Under the pieces are notes generated by a model, which was given only the letters and a program-made list of their open reading frames with translations, did not search any database and was not told where the DNA came from. This document shows, piece after piece, positions 25,954-35,912 of a stretch of 45,536 nt of DNA. Source of the DNA: Aneurinibacillus aneurinilyticus ATCC 12856 (lineage in GTDB: Bacteria > Bacillota > Bacilli > Aneurinibacillales > Aneurinibacillaceae). The stretch is from positions 1-45,536 of the forward strand of contig NZ_KE952677.1 in NCBI RefSeq assembly GCF_000466385.1, written 5' to 3'. Positions within the stretch are counted from its first letter, which is position 1. Every line of letters begins with the position of its first letter. The position numbers and the translations under genes were made by a program.

Positions 25954-25980
25954 ATTATATAGTTAAATCGTATTTGAAAA
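25954..25980 (-). promoter_or_regulatory. candidate promoter of A-T-C-A-T NRPS operon
   Basis: On the minus strand TTTTCA (25975-25980) is followed after 15 bases by TATAAT (25954-25959), or after 17 by TAATTA. The -10 is perfect; the spacing for it is short. It lies about 220 bases upstream of the NRPS ATG in a strongly AT-rich block. If used, it would give the second half of the locus its own transcript. Confidence 0.35.
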
Positions 25981-26277
25981 TATAAGTATTTGTCGCAAAT
26001 TGTAATGGTAATCATGCAGTTTTTTTCTTTTTATTATTGATCATCAGTGGAAATTCTACATCGGGATGGACAACAATCTACACTCTGAAGTAGTGAAAAC
26101 AAGTTAGTGGAAAGTTGCAAAAACAGTTGTATTTATTCGTCCTCACTGTCAGATGCACGAGTACTTGGCGAACTGTTCTATTTACTTTGCGAGGATGTAG
26201 CACGATTGACTGGGATTGAGAAATACGAAGATAAAGGTTAAAGGTAATGAAAAACTAAGCAACGGCAAGAAAAATGT

Positions 26278-26304
26278 ACGCCTCATTAAGAGGGAAACGG
26301 AGGC
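26278..26304 (-). terminator. weak hairpin after the MFS gene
   Basis: GCCTC (26280-26284) can pair with GAGGC (26300-26304), followed on the minus strand by ATTTTT. The stem is only five pairs, so termination would be partial and the NRPS downstream may receive read-through. Confidence 0.35.
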
Positions 26305-26312
26305 TTTATCAA

Positions 26313-27575
26313 TTAGGGGATATACACCTCCCTACCTTCTTTCTGAATAGGTACTTGTGCACCCCAAAATTTTTTTTGAAATAAAATTCCGATGAAACCA
26401 ACCATCAAGAGTCCAGTGCCTACGTAAAAATAGAGTCGAGTTACTCCAACAAGGTGAACAAGTGGCCCACTCATGGATGGAGAAATGATCAAGATTGCAT
26501 TGGTCAGGCTGCTTTTAATCCCAAACACCCTTCCTATTTGTTCCTGATTGACTTCTTTTTGGAGGATCACTTGATTGGATACAAGCATCAACCCACTACC
26601 AATACCGGCAATAAACCCAATGAGATAGCAGAAGATGAAAGGGGTACTAGCAGTTATTAAACCAATGCCACCGAAACCGATTCCCATTAAAGCAGTACCG
26701 CCACCTATCACCCAACCGTATTGAAAATGTTTTAGTCTCTGAATGAACAATGCCGAAAGTACTCCTCCAATGCCAACAATAGAAAGAACATATCCCATCA
26801 TACTCTTATTATTGGGGAACAAACTCTTGAATAGAGTAGGGAACTGCGAGTCTACCAATTGCAATAAAGCCATAGATATGCAAACAAAAATCATGGTAAC
26901 TAAAACCTTTCTATTAGATAAAACATAACCCCACCCATGCAACCATTCCGCCCATGAACTCTGCTTTCCCTTCACGCTGTTTTGTCTTGGCTGGTCTTCT
27001 ACTAGCCGAATCATAGGTAGCAAAATGAAAGCAGCTAACAGACAGCTTACTGCCCTAATGACAAGACAAACCTCTGGTTGGAATAGGCTAAGTAACATCC
27101 CGCCCACTAATGGACCTATGATCTTGGCTGCCTGCTCTACTATGCCATTCATACTAACTGCTTTGGTAAGATGATTGGCAGAGACAATATGCCGTGTCAG
27201 TGTCTGTTGTGCAGGATAAAAGAACACGCCAAAGGTGGAACGGATCATCAATACAAGTAAAAGCTCATGCATATTTTGGACAGATAAAAGAACTATTGTT
27301 AGTACAGCAATCATAATATTACAAAAGATCATAATAGGGATTTTTCTAAAGCGATCAGCAAACACCCCCGCCCATGAACCAAATAGAATTCCAGGCAGAG
27401 CATACGAAACAGGAATCAAACCAATCATGGTAGGATCCTCTTTCCACTCAAAACTAACAATCGTCATAATGGCTAACATATCAACGAAAACGCCAAACAT
27501 GAGTATCGAATACGCAGAAAAAACCTGTATATATGTTTGATTCTTCCACAGACTTTTTTCCTTTGGTTTCTTCAT
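26313..27575 (-). CDS. MFS exporter
   Basis: 420 residues with about twelve hydrophobic segments. The loop 2-3 motif A appears as GVFADRFRKIP. The protein belongs to the enterobactin-exporter-like (EntS/MFS_3) branch of MFS permeases by general look (ALPGILFGSWAG, QQTLTRHIV). GGGGAG lies nine bases before ATG. Lying within the NRPS locus on the same strand, it most likely pumps out the peptide and gives self-protection; this is inference from position. It interrupts what looks like one module: the free C domain is upstream and the A domain downstream, so it was probably inserted or carried in during gene fission. Confidence 0.88.
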   Translation of the reverse strand: MKKPKEKSLWKNQTYIQVFSAYSILMFGVFVDMLAIMTIVSFEWKEDPTMIGLIPVSYALPGILFGSWAGVFADRFRKIPIMIFCNIMIAVLTIVLLSVQNMHELLLVLMIRSTFGVFFYPAQQTLTRHIVSANHLTKAVSMNGIVEQAAKIIGPLVGGMLLSLFQPEVCLVIRAVSCLLAAFILLPMIRLVEDQPRQNSVKGKQSSWAEWLHGWGYVLSNRKVLVTMIFVCISMALLQLVDSQFPTLFKSLFPNNKSMMGYVLSIVGIGGVLSALFIQRLKHFQYGWVIGGGTALMGIGFGGIGLITASTPFIFCYLIGFIAGIGSGLMLVSNQVILQKEVNQEQIGRVFGIKSSLTNAILIISPSMSGPLVHLVGVTRLYFYVGTGLLMVGFIGILFQKKFWGAQVPIQKEGREVYIP

Positions 27576-28059
27576 AAGAATAAACTCCCCGTATTTTTTT
27601 TGAAGGCAGTTACGAGTCTATTTCAAGTCTTGAAGTGTAATGGAAGTCATTTACAGCAAGTACAAAAGGTTTTGACATCATATAGATAGGCTGGTTGATA
27701 AGAAATAGAAAACACCTCTTGTTCTGGTAGAGTGAGTTTGTCGAAATCCACAATACCATACAGAAGAGGTGCCTTCGCAATGATAGATCAACAACAACCA
27801 CTTGATCAACTGCCAAAAGAAGTCGAGCGGGCTTTCACAAATTGAATGTGCTTAACACCTGCCGATTTCAGACTGCGAAAGTTGAGTTTGTAAAACCCAA
27901 GGAAATGATTGTTCAGCAAATCCTAATTTACAAACTGTCAGGAATGATAGTTTGTACCTGATATTTCGCACGTAAAAACCACGCTTAAATCAGTTTTTGA
28001 CGGAAACTCATCGCACCCAGAATATGTAATTATTTGCACATTTTTTCTTTTGCACTCTT
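27576..28059. mobile_element. IS debris between C-domain gene and MFS gene
   Basis: About 480 bases without an intact gene. On the plus strand 27780-27845 begins MIDQQQPLDQLPKEVERAFT with AGAGGTG before its ATG and then stops, like the N-terminus of a transposase. Just before it, CACCTCTT and AAGAGGTG form an inverted pair. A 7-bp hairpin (ACAAACT / AGTTTGT, 27930-27955) and GACGGAAACTCATCGCACCC near 28000, which looks like an IS end, lie further right. I cannot name the family. The debris sits exactly where the NRPS module is split. Confidence 0.4.
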
Positions 28060-29340
28060 TTATTCCGTCATTTGGTTTAGTACCTGTAGTAAATGCCCCT
28101 GAATCCGATTCATCGCCGTTTCTTCAAACCGACTTCGGTCATACATAAGCTTCAAAGATAATTGTTTTCCTGGTATAACAACCAGATTTAATGGATAGTT
28201 CGTTTGTTCTACACTTTGAACTTGTGTAATTTCCAACTCTGAATTGACATTATCTTTTTCTGTAGGATAATTTTCGAAAACATACAACGTATGGAACAAA
28301 GGAACTTCTCTTGGAACCTCGCTCCACCCCTGTATCTCTGTTAACGAAGAATATTCATATTGTCTTCTCTCTATTTCATTTCTCTGTATTTCTAGAAGCC
28401 AATCGACAATATCGAGATCATCCGCAACACCGATTCGAGCAGGTAAAGTATTTATGAATGGTCCGATGATTCCCTCTACTCCTACCAGCTCTGCGGGTCG
28501 CCCAGAACTGGTTACTCCAAATATGATATCATTCTCTCCACTATATCGGCTCAATAAATATGCCCAAGCTCCTTGAAGCAAGGTGTTTAACGTGAGCTGA
28601 TGATTTCGTACCCATGTTTGTAACTGTTGCGTCTTCTCCTCCGATAAATGGCAAACACTCTCGCCATAGCCTTTCTCTTTCCCCCGATCTTTTCTTTCCA
28701 AAAACAGCTGGGTGGGAGCAGTAAACCCTTTGAGTTCTTTTCTCCAAAACTGTTCAGCTTTATTTTTATCCTGTCTCTTAATCCACTCGATATATTTTTT
28801 GTAAGGAGGGGGCTTGGGAAAATCCAAAGCCTCTCCACCTGCCATTTTTACATAGACTGTAAACAATTCGTTTAGGAGCAAGGATACACTCCACCCATCC
28901 AATAAGATGTGATGGTGAGTCCAAACTACCCTGTATTCCTTGTCTGCTTCTTTCATAACAGCAACTCTCATCAATGGCGCTTCATCTAACTGAAACCTCT
29001 GTTTTCTATCGGATTCCAGAAAAAGCCTTACCTGTTCCTCTCTCTCTTCACTAGACATACAACTCCAATCTAATTCGTTTATTTTAAACAATGTATGATC
29101 GTAAACCACTTGCAATGGGTTTTCTATCTCTTCCCATATAAATGCTGCACGAAGAATCTCATGCCGATTAATTACATATTCCCAAGACCTTTCGAAAGTA
29201 GGAATATCCAAATATCCGCGAAGAAGAAAACTTATTTGGACGATATAGGAGCAGGATTCAGCTTCTTCGTCATATAAAGCATGAAACAGCATTCCTTCCT
29301 GAAGAGGAGATAGAGGATAAATATCTAGAATATTACTCAT
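28060..29340 (-). CDS. free-standing NRPS condensation domain, DCL type
   Basis: 426 residues, one complete C domain and nothing else. It starts DIYPLSPLQEGMLFHAL, the N-terminal form typical of DCL domains that take a D-residue from an upstream E domain. The active site is THHHILLDGWS (about 140), and conserved motifs (FGVTSSGRP, IIGPFINTLPARI) are intact. Its ATG overlaps the stop of the C-A-T-E gene (TAATG), so it is co-translated with the protein whose D-Thr it should accept. It ends at VLNQMTE, just where the linker to an A domain would begin; the A-T-C-A-T protein begins with that linker. So it probably works in trans as the missing C of that protein's first module. Confidence 0.93.
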   Translation of the reverse strand: MSNILDIYPLSPLQEGMLFHALYDEEAESCSYIVQISFLLRGYLDIPTFERSWEYVINRHEILRAAFIWEEIENPLQVVYDHTLFKINELDWSCMSSEEREEQVRLFLESDRKQRFQLDEAPLMRVAVMKEADKEYRVVWTHHHILLDGWSVSLLLNELFTVYVKMAGGEALDFPKPPPYKKYIEWIKRQDKNKAEQFWRKELKGFTAPTQLFLERKDRGKEKGYGESVCHLSEEKTQQLQTWVRNHQLTLNTLLQGAWAYLLSRYSGENDIIFGVTSSGRPAELVGVEGIIGPFINTLPARIGVADDLDIVDWLLEIQRNEIERRQYEYSSLTEIQGWSEVPREVPLFHTLYVFENYPTEKDNVNSELEITQVQSVEQTNYPLNLVVIPGKQLSLKLMYDRSRFEETAMNRIQGHLLQVLNQMTE

Positions 29341-32300
29341 TATTTTCCTCGTTTCTTTGTCATTTTTGATAAAATCTTATTCATTTCATTCTCTGTTAAA
29401 TTTGCAAGAGCAAAATCTGATACGGTAAAGGCAGCCTCTGTGGCAGAAGAATGAATCAGCAGGTCCAGTTTTCGCAACATGTTCTCCGCTACCTCCTGAA
29501 TCGTAGCTATGGCAAATTGTTCTCTGCTATAGATCCAGGTGAGCTGCAGTTTGCCATCCGTTACAATTCCCACAACTTCAATCAGATGAGACAGCTTGGA
29601 TTCTGGCGCATGGTCCACTCTGGCAAACCCTGTCTCCTGCGTAAACATAGCCTCTTGGGAGAACGTCTGGTCAAATTGCCCGAGGTAGTTAAAACTAATG
29701 GACGGCTTCGGCTGAGACTGAAAAATCGAGCCTATCCCTGGATGCAAGTAACGCAGAATTCCATAATCGACCCCTTTATTCGGAATCTGGCGTATTTGCT
29801 CTTTTACGGCTTTTAATGCTTCAACAGGCGTCTTGGCTCCCTTCATATCCAAATGAACAGGGTAGATGCTCGTAAACCATCCTACCGTTCTGGACAGGTC
29901 TACTCCCTCTAAAATCTCTTCCCGTCCATGTCCCTCTACATCAACCGACAGGACTGGGTGACCTGTCCAGTCTGCTGTGGCTTGTACCAGTGCCGCCAAC
30001 AACACTTCATTCATATGGGCCCGGTGCGTCACGGCAATCTCTTGTAATAAGGCATGGGTTTCTTTCTCTCCCAACACAACAGTAACCTGCTCTGCAGATG
30101 CTTCTCTCGCTTCTTCTACGGCATAGTCCTTTGGAAGAGTAGACACTTCTATTTCTGACTGCTTCCTCCAGTACTCTTCAACCTCTTGGGAGATGCCGGA
30201 TTGTGAGTAAGCATATAACCGTTCCGACCACTCTTTGAACGACGTACTCTTCGCAGGCAAGTGAATCTTCTGTCCTTCTTTTGCTTGGCTATACACGGTT
30301 TGCAGATCTTCCAGCAGAATCCGCCAGGAAACCCCATCTACCGCCTGGTGATGAATGGTCCAGAAGAATCGGCCAGAACCATTTTCCCCTTCATCAAAGT
30401 ACACCGCTCTCATCAAGGGGCCTTGTTGCAAGTGTAAGCTTGCCTGGGCCGTATCCATCTCCCGTTGAATCACGTGATGCCATTCTTCTTGTGGCGTTTC
30501 ATCTAATTTGATCACCGTAAGTATCGTTTGTTCTTCTATTCCTTCATTTCTCTGCTTCCATCGTCCATTTGGCAAAAGATCATACCGCAAACGCAGGGCA
30601 TCATGATGGATCACCATCGCTTGAAGTGCTTCCTCCAGCCGTTCTACCTCCATTCTTTCTCTTGTTCTCAGCAACATAGACTGGTTCCAATGATGGGGGT
30701 GCGGCTGTCCTTGTTCAAAGAACCATTCTTGAATGGGGGTCAATAGAACGTCCCCAGTCACCACTCCTTGCTCCGCCTGTATATCCTGAGCTTCCTCGGC
30801 CACTTGAGCCAACTCGGCAATCGTTTGATGTTCAAACAGTTGTTTCGGTGTGAATTTCCATCCAGCTTGATTTGCTCGGGAGACAATCTGAATGCTCAGA
30901 ATAGAGTCTCCCCCCGCCTCAAAGAAGTTATCATGGATTCCTACTTGCTTGACCCCCAATACTTGTTTCCAAATGGAGACAAGCGCTTGTTCACATTCAT
31001 TTCGCGGAGCAGTGTATCCTTCTTCTGTTTTTTGTGGAGTGGGGGCAGGCAACGCTTTGTGATCTACTTTTCCATTAGCGGTAAGCGGAAAAGCTTCGAT
31101 AGCGACAAAGTGAGCAGGCACCATATAACCAGGTAATCGAGCCTGCAGATGCCCCCGCCACTCTGCGGCACTTCCTTCTCCCACCACATAGGCGACGAGC
31201 CGTTTATCTCCAGGTTCATCTTCCCGAACGATTACAGTTGCTTCTTTTACGAGAGGGTGTGTATGGAGAGTGGATTCAATTTCTCCTAATTCAATCCGAT
31301 AGCCGCGAATTTTCACTTGATGATCGATCCTGCCCAGATACTCCAAATCTCCATTGGGAAGATATCTCGCTACATCTCCTGTCCGGTATAATCGCTTCGA
31401 CTGGTCACCCAAAGGATAGGAAATAAAACGCTCTGCTGTCAGCTCAGGACGATGAAGATATCCTCGCGCTACGCCCTCGCCGCCAATATACATCTCTCCA
31501 GCTACCCCAATCGGGACAGGTTGACGATTGGCATCTAGCAAATACACCTGCAGGTCTGGAATCCGCTTCCCAATCGTACTTCCTGAAGACAGGAGCGCAT
31601 CCTCACGCGTGAGAGGATAATACGTGACATGGACGGTGGTTTCTGTAATTCCATACATATTGATGAGCTGTGGCTGCTTATCTCCGTACCGTTCAAACCA
31701 GGGTAATAAGCTCGCAGGCTTTAATGCTTCTCCACCAAAAATCACGTATCGCAAGACGAAACGTCTGTCCTCGCCTTCTTCTTGCTCACACACCTGTATG
31801 AGTTGTCGGAAGGCAGAAGGAGTCTGGTTCAAAACAGTAACCTTTTCCTTGACTAACAAGTGGTAAAAATCTTTGGGCGAACGGCTAATCCAATACGGAA
31901 CTACCACTAAACGCCCTCCGTAAAGCAACGCTCCCCACATTTCCCAAACGGAGAAGTCAAAAGCATAGGAGTGAAAGAGGGTCCACGTATCCTTTTCGTC
32001 AAACTGATACCAGTGTTCCGTTGCCTTAAATAATCGGGTCACATGATGATGCTCGACCATAACTCCCTTGGGATTTCCCGTCGAACCCGAGGTGTAAATC
32101 ACATAAGCTAAATTCTTGGCAGTCACTCCTGTTACCGGTGACATAACGCTTTCTTGTGCCATTTTCTCGTGGTCCCGATCCAAGCAAATCGTTTGAATCG
32201 TTTCTGGCAGCCACTGTTGTCCTTGCAAGCGTTCTTGGGTTACAAGCACCTGAATTCTGGCATCTTCTACAATATAGTGCAGTCGCTGTTCTGGATAAGT

Positions 32301-33917
32301 AGGGTCAAGCGGGACATAGGCTCCTCCTGCTTTCAAAATTCCCAGTATACCTACCATCATCTCAAGGGAACGTTCTACACAAAGTCCCACCAATGATTCA
32401 GGCCCTACTCCCTGCTGCTGCAAATAATGAGCCAATTGGTTAGACCGCTCGTGTAACTCTCGATAGGTGAGCCGCTGCTCTTCATACACCACCGCAATTT
32501 CTTCTGGATGGCGAATGACCTGCTCCTCAAATAACTGATGAATAGTTTTGTTCAATGAAAAATCGACATTTGTCTCGTTAAATGTAACCAAAATTTTCTC
32601 TTTTTCTTTCTCAGACAGGATATTGATGTTCTTTATCTTCTGCATGGGATCATTTGATATATTTTCCAACAGAACCAACATACAATTAACAAAATCTGTA
32701 ATATCCTGTAATGCAAATAATTTTTCCCGGTAATCTACAAGTAACGCTAAATCACCTGAATCCAATCGATGTTCAATATGTATTGCAAAATCACTAGCTT
32801 CATGTCCATTTGGCATCCAGTGTAATTCATAGTCTACTTGGTCCATTAAATTCAAAGGGCGATAATCAATCGTAATTCCAAAAAAGCGGTCAAAACTTTT
32901 ATTGGTTTTTTTAATTTTCTCTGACAATAGGTTAAAAGGATATTTTTGATGACGTAAAACCTTCATTTGTTTTTTAGCTACTCGTTTAAAGAATGCCAGA
33001 GCCTCTTCTTCATGCTCAATGTTCATTCGTAAAGGGACTAGGTTAACCATCATTCCCATAATATCCTTCTCTACCTTCATCGTACGGTTTCCATAGACCA
33101 CTCCGACAACTACATCATCGGTCGAAGTCCACCGCTGAAAAGCTAACATAAGGGCAGCAACAAATATTGAGTTAAGGCTAATTCCATAGCTCTGAGAGAA
33201 TTCCTCTATTTTGCACTTTAATTCATTAGGAACAACAAAAGTCTCACGTAAAGATTTAGTACTCGTTAGATAGGGATGATAAGATTTAATTCCAGTAATG
33301 GCCGGAGTCGTTTCAAACTCTTCTAACCAAAAATTTTCGTCCTTCTCAAAACGATCACTATTTAAATAACTTTCTTCGTTGTTAAGAAACTGGATATATG
33401 AATTTCCGAAATTTTTATGCGTCTCCTTACCTTTAAGCAAATGTAAATAATGATCAATAATTCGATTCCCCATTAGATTCATAGATAGTCCGTCTGAAAT
33501 AATATGATGGACATTGCAAAATACAGCATTTTCATCATCGCTTACTTTTATTAGCGAAAAATAAAATAGATCTGATTCGAATAAGTTAAATGGTTCTTGT
33601 ATTTTTTGATCTATCCAATTCTCAAATGCTCCTGAATCATTTTCTGAGCTAAAATCAAGAACATCAAACTCTCTCTCTTGATGCTCTGCGATATATTGTA
33701 AAGGTTCTTGATCTCCTTGTTGTTTGAGTCTCATACGAAGACTATCACTTTCACTGATAACTATATTAATCGCCTGGTTTAACAACAAATAGTCTACTTG
33801 ATTATGTATTTTTACTAACATGCCTAAATGGCATAAACTTGTTCCAGAATTTAGAATCTCGGTATACCATATTCTTTTCTGTGGATGAGATAAGGGATAG
33901 TTAACTTCACTGTTCAT
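29340..33917 (-). CDS. NRPS C(starter)-A-T-E, Thr-specific
   Basis: About 1525 residues from the ATG at 33917, which has GGAG eight bases before it; an upstream TTG at 33959 is less likely. The C domain (1-440; VHHIISDG ~136) begins YPLSHPQKRIWYTEIL, very like the lipo-initiation starter C of surfactin SrfAA, so it should add a fatty acyl group. The A domain (~455-955) signature by hand is D-F-W-N-I-G-M-V-H-K, the canonical Thr code. The T domain has GGDS (Ser ~1005), the form found before E domains. The E domain (~1055 on) has HHQAVDGVSW and NYLGQF. Expected output: N-acyl-D-(allo)-Thr on the carrier. It is followed by the free C domain. Confidence 0.95.
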   Translation of the reverse strand: MNSEVNYPLSHPQKRIWYTEILNSGTSLCHLGMLVKIHNQVDYLLLNQAINIVISESDSLRMRLKQQGDQEPLQYIAEHQEREFDVLDFSSENDSGAFENWIDQKIQEPFNLFESDLFYFSLIKVSDDENAVFCNVHHIISDGLSMNLMGNRIIDHYLHLLKGKETHKNFGNSYIQFLNNEESYLNSDRFEKDENFWLEEFETTPAITGIKSYHPYLTSTKSLRETFVVPNELKCKIEEFSQSYGISLNSIFVAALMLAFQRWTSTDDVVVGVVYGNRTMKVEKDIMGMMVNLVPLRMNIEHEEEALAFFKRVAKKQMKVLRHQKYPFNLLSEKIKKTNKSFDRFFGITIDYRPLNLMDQVDYELHWMPNGHEASDFAIHIEHRLDSGDLALLVDYREKLFALQDITDFVNCMLVLLENISNDPMQKIKNINILSEKEKEKILVTFNETNVDFSLNKTIHQLFEEQVIRHPEEIAVVYEEQRLTYRELHERSNQLAHYLQQQGVGPESLVGLCVERSLEMMVGILGILKAGGAYVPLDPTYPEQRLHYIVEDARIQVLVTQERLQGQQWLPETIQTICLDRDHEKMAQESVMSPVTGVTAKNLAYVIYTSGSTGNPKGVMVEHHHVTRLFKATEHWYQFDEKDTWTLFHSYAFDFSVWEMWGALLYGGRLVVVPYWISRSPKDFYHLLVKEKVTVLNQTPSAFRQLIQVCEQEEGEDRRFVLRYVIFGGEALKPASLLPWFERYGDKQPQLINMYGITETTVHVTYYPLTREDALLSSGSTIGKRIPDLQVYLLDANRQPVPIGVAGEMYIGGEGVARGYLHRPELTAERFISYPLGDQSKRLYRTGDVARYLPNGDLEYLGRIDHQVKIRGYRIELGEIESTLHTHPLVKEATVIVREDEPGDKRLVAYVVGEGSAAEWRGHLQARLPGYMVPAHFVAIEAFPLTANGKVDHKALPAPTPQKTEEGYTAPRNECEQALVSIWKQVLGVKQVGIHDNFFEAGGDSILSIQIVSRANQAGWKFTPKQLFEHQTIAELAQVAEEAQDIQAEQGVVTGDVLLTPIQEWFFEQGQPHPHHWNQSMLLRTRERMEVERLEEALQAMVIHHDALRLRYDLLPNGRWKQRNEGIEEQTILTVIKLDETPQEEWHHVIQREMDTAQASLHLQQGPLMRAVYFDEGENGSGRFFWTIHHQAVDGVSWRILLEDLQTVYSQAKEGQKIHLPAKSTSFKEWSERLYAYSQSGISQEVEEYWRKQSEIEVSTLPKDYAVEEAREASAEQVTVVLGEKETHALLQEIAVTHRAHMNEVLLAALVQATADWTGHPVLSVDVEGHGREEILEGVDLSRTVGWFTSIYPVHLDMKGAKTPVEALKAVKEQIRQIPNKGVDYGILRYLHPGIGSIFQSQPKPSISFNYLGQFDQTFSQEAMFTQETGFARVDHAPESKLSHLIEVVGIVTDGKLQLTWIYSREQFAIATIQEVAENMLRKLDLLIHSSATEAAFTVSDFALANLTENEMNKILSKMTKKRGK

Positions 33918-33972
33918 TTCATTCACTCCAAATAAAATGCTTTTATACGTTACTGACAAATTTGAATCAGCT

Positions 33973-34000
33973 ACACTAAGATAGACAGAAAAAAAGTCAA
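33973..34000 (-). promoter_or_regulatory. candidate promoter of the starter NRPS
   Basis: TTGACT (minus strand, 33995-34000), 16 bases, then TAGTGT (33973-33978). The -35 is near consensus and the -10 poor. It sits about 55 bases upstream of the start ATG and just inside the IS3 relic border, so native control may have been altered. Confidence 0.35.
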
Positions 34001-34036
34001 GCCCACTACAAGTAATGTATTCGAGTAGAAGCTACT

Positions 34037-34520
34037 ATGACGAAAAGAGAACGAACAACATTCACCCCTATTGTTCAACTCTAGAAGCGTGGAAAGACTA
34101 GAAAAAATATCATCCGTGAGTATCAATTAACACCGCCTTCGCCGGATAAATGGGACATACAAAGTCTGACAACTACCAGGAAGTACGCACTGCTGGAAAT
34201 CAATCATCGAGATCTTCCGTACAAGTCGCCAAAACTATGAACATGATTAGAGAAACAAAAGTGGTCGAATTTGAATCGAAAGTTGTCTAATTAAAAGGAT
34301 ATCGTTCTAATAATGCGTCGTAGAGACAAGATTCAAAATCTTAAACACAGATTTTGTAAGAGTTTGGCATTTTGAAAGTTTAGATAAGTTACTATGGAGT
34401 TATTTGATGATCTTCACTGGTTTAATTTTTCAGAATCAATCTTACACTTGGTTATTTGGACCCCATCGAGTACAAACTAGAAACCCTTTAAAAAGCTGTC
34501 TAGTTTAATGTTGACAAACT
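34037..34520 (+). pseudogene. IS3-family relic, copy 1 (orfA start and orfB end)
   Basis: The frame from 34037 begins MTKRERTTFTPIVQL and, after breaks, continues IIREYQLTPPSPDKW, a decayed IS3/IS150-type orfA (family form: REYDLTPSALDKW). At 34453-34491 the frame YLDPIEYKLETL then stop matches the C-terminal 'P-I-E-Y' end of orfB, followed by GCTGTCTAGTTTAATGTTGA, an IS3-like end. Most of orfB is missing, so the element is dead. It lies just upstream of the starter NRPS. Confidence 0.6.
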
Positions 34521-34967
34521 AATTTTATACTACGTTGTTGTCGAGTGAATCAGTAGTTCACGCAAACACACGCAATATATCCAAAAAAGGATATAAATGT
34601 CAGAATTTGAAATCATTTTTTAAGGATTGATGGTATCTCGGCAGCAGTAGCCAAGGAGAAATATAAAAAATGATGTAAAGTGTCACCTATCTCAAAAAAA
34701 TACCTACTTTTTACACATAATAAATTACTTCCAATACTCCTTCCTCCATTACTAAATGTCCCATTGCAACAACAGCACACTAGCGTAGTGATAACAATAA
34801 TCTTCAGTTCTTACTCATGTTTGTCGATTCTCGTCGTTATGGAGATTGTGGCTATTGCGTTTTCAGATATATGCAGCGGTCTTGATGAAAAAAGTTCTCA
34901 ATCAAAAATCGATCTTTAGATGTACTACATAGCAAAAATATCCAAGGAGAATATTACCTCAAAGTGG

Positions 34968-34991
34968 CTCGTTGCATGACCACGCAACGAG
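34968..34991. repeat. 8-bp perfect hairpin
   Basis: CTCGTTGC (34968-34975) and GCAACGAG (34984-34991) form a perfect stem around an 8-base loop. There is no T-run, so it is not a clear terminator. It may be an operator or an IS remnant. Confidence 0.4.
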
Positions 34992-35229
34992 CATATATGT
35001 TCGGGGATATCCTGAATTAGGGGAACAGATGGAAATATGTTTATTCCAGCTGTTTTTACTTGCTGAGACCAAAAAAGAGGGGGAAAATCACGTTTTACAT
35101 TTATTCCCTTTTTTAATAATTATATGGACACGATTGGAATTTTGTGTATAATGAAAATGCATCGAAAATTGTATTTATTTGCAAAAAATAACTTTCGCAT
35201 TTTAAAAAAAGACCAATGAACCCTTATAT

Positions 35230-35604
35230 CTAATAAGGAGTATCAACGGAAGTATCTGGTAACTGCTATTACTTGGATAACCACCAAGGAGGGATGCTTC
35301 TCAAATTCCTAACCGATGCAATCAATAGATAAACAAGCTTGCATCCTTATGGATAAAGAGATCAACTAACAAGCATACATACCACCCTTTTTGATTGATC
35401 CGCATGTATTTTTGGCGACTTGGACGAAAGATCTCGATGATGATTTCCATCTGAACGTACTTCCTGGTAGTTGCAGGACTTTGAATGACTTATCTGGCGG
35501 AGGCGGAGTTAATTGATATTCACAGATGATATTTTTTCTTCTTTTTCCACGTTTAAGTCATTGAACCCTTGGGGGGTGAATGTTGTTCGTTCTCTTTTCG
35601 TCAT
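35230..35604 (-). pseudogene. IS3-family relic, copy 2 (inverted)
   Basis: On the minus strand from ATG 35604 (GAGGAG before it) the frame begins MTKRERTTFTPQGF and then breaks. About 200 bases, down to about 35400, match copy 1 closely, including CAACTACCAGGAAGTACG and ATCGAGATCTT-like strings. Further on, INQKGWYVCLLVDLF recalls the DDE region of an IS3 orfB. It is in the opposite orientation to copy 1, about 1.2 kb away. Confidence 0.55.
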
Positions 35605-35912
35605 AGTAATTTCTCCTCAAGAAATTGCAGGAAATTAGAGCTAGAAAAATAAACAGGCACAAGTTTTTGAGGATTTCTTGCCATTTGGCATCCTTTCTGC
35701 CTTTTGCCATGGATAGCGTACAAATTTTTCGATGTGCGAGAATGCTTAAAGGAATCTTCAAGTACATGAATAGCAAGTATTGAGTATTTTAAAATAGATT
35801 CCAAGCAGACATCCATTTGTGATTGGAAAAAGGCAATCTATAGAGATCAAATTGCGGTCACCTTTTAAATAGAGTAGCCCACTCACCTTCTCGTTATTTG
35901 TAGTTAATGGAT

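Larger units (their letters stand above)
25731..26312. other. gap before A-T-C-A-T NRPS
   Basis: About 580 AT-rich bases between the MFS stop and the NRPS start. It holds a possible promoter (25954-25980), a weak hairpin after the MFS gene, and no frame with a ribosome site other than that of the NRPS itself. The 26100-26240 part reads like old coding DNA on the plus strand (LTGIEKYEDKG-type words) but has no start. Confidence 0.4.

Noticed and set aside
27610-27816. 68-codon minus-strand ORF between the MFS and C-domain genes
   Set aside because: It runs antisense to the transposase-like start on the plus strand and has no ribosome site.
34680-34919. 79-codon plus-strand ORF upstream of the IS4 element
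   Set aside because: No ribosome site, odd composition and no recognisable family; it lies in decayed DNA.
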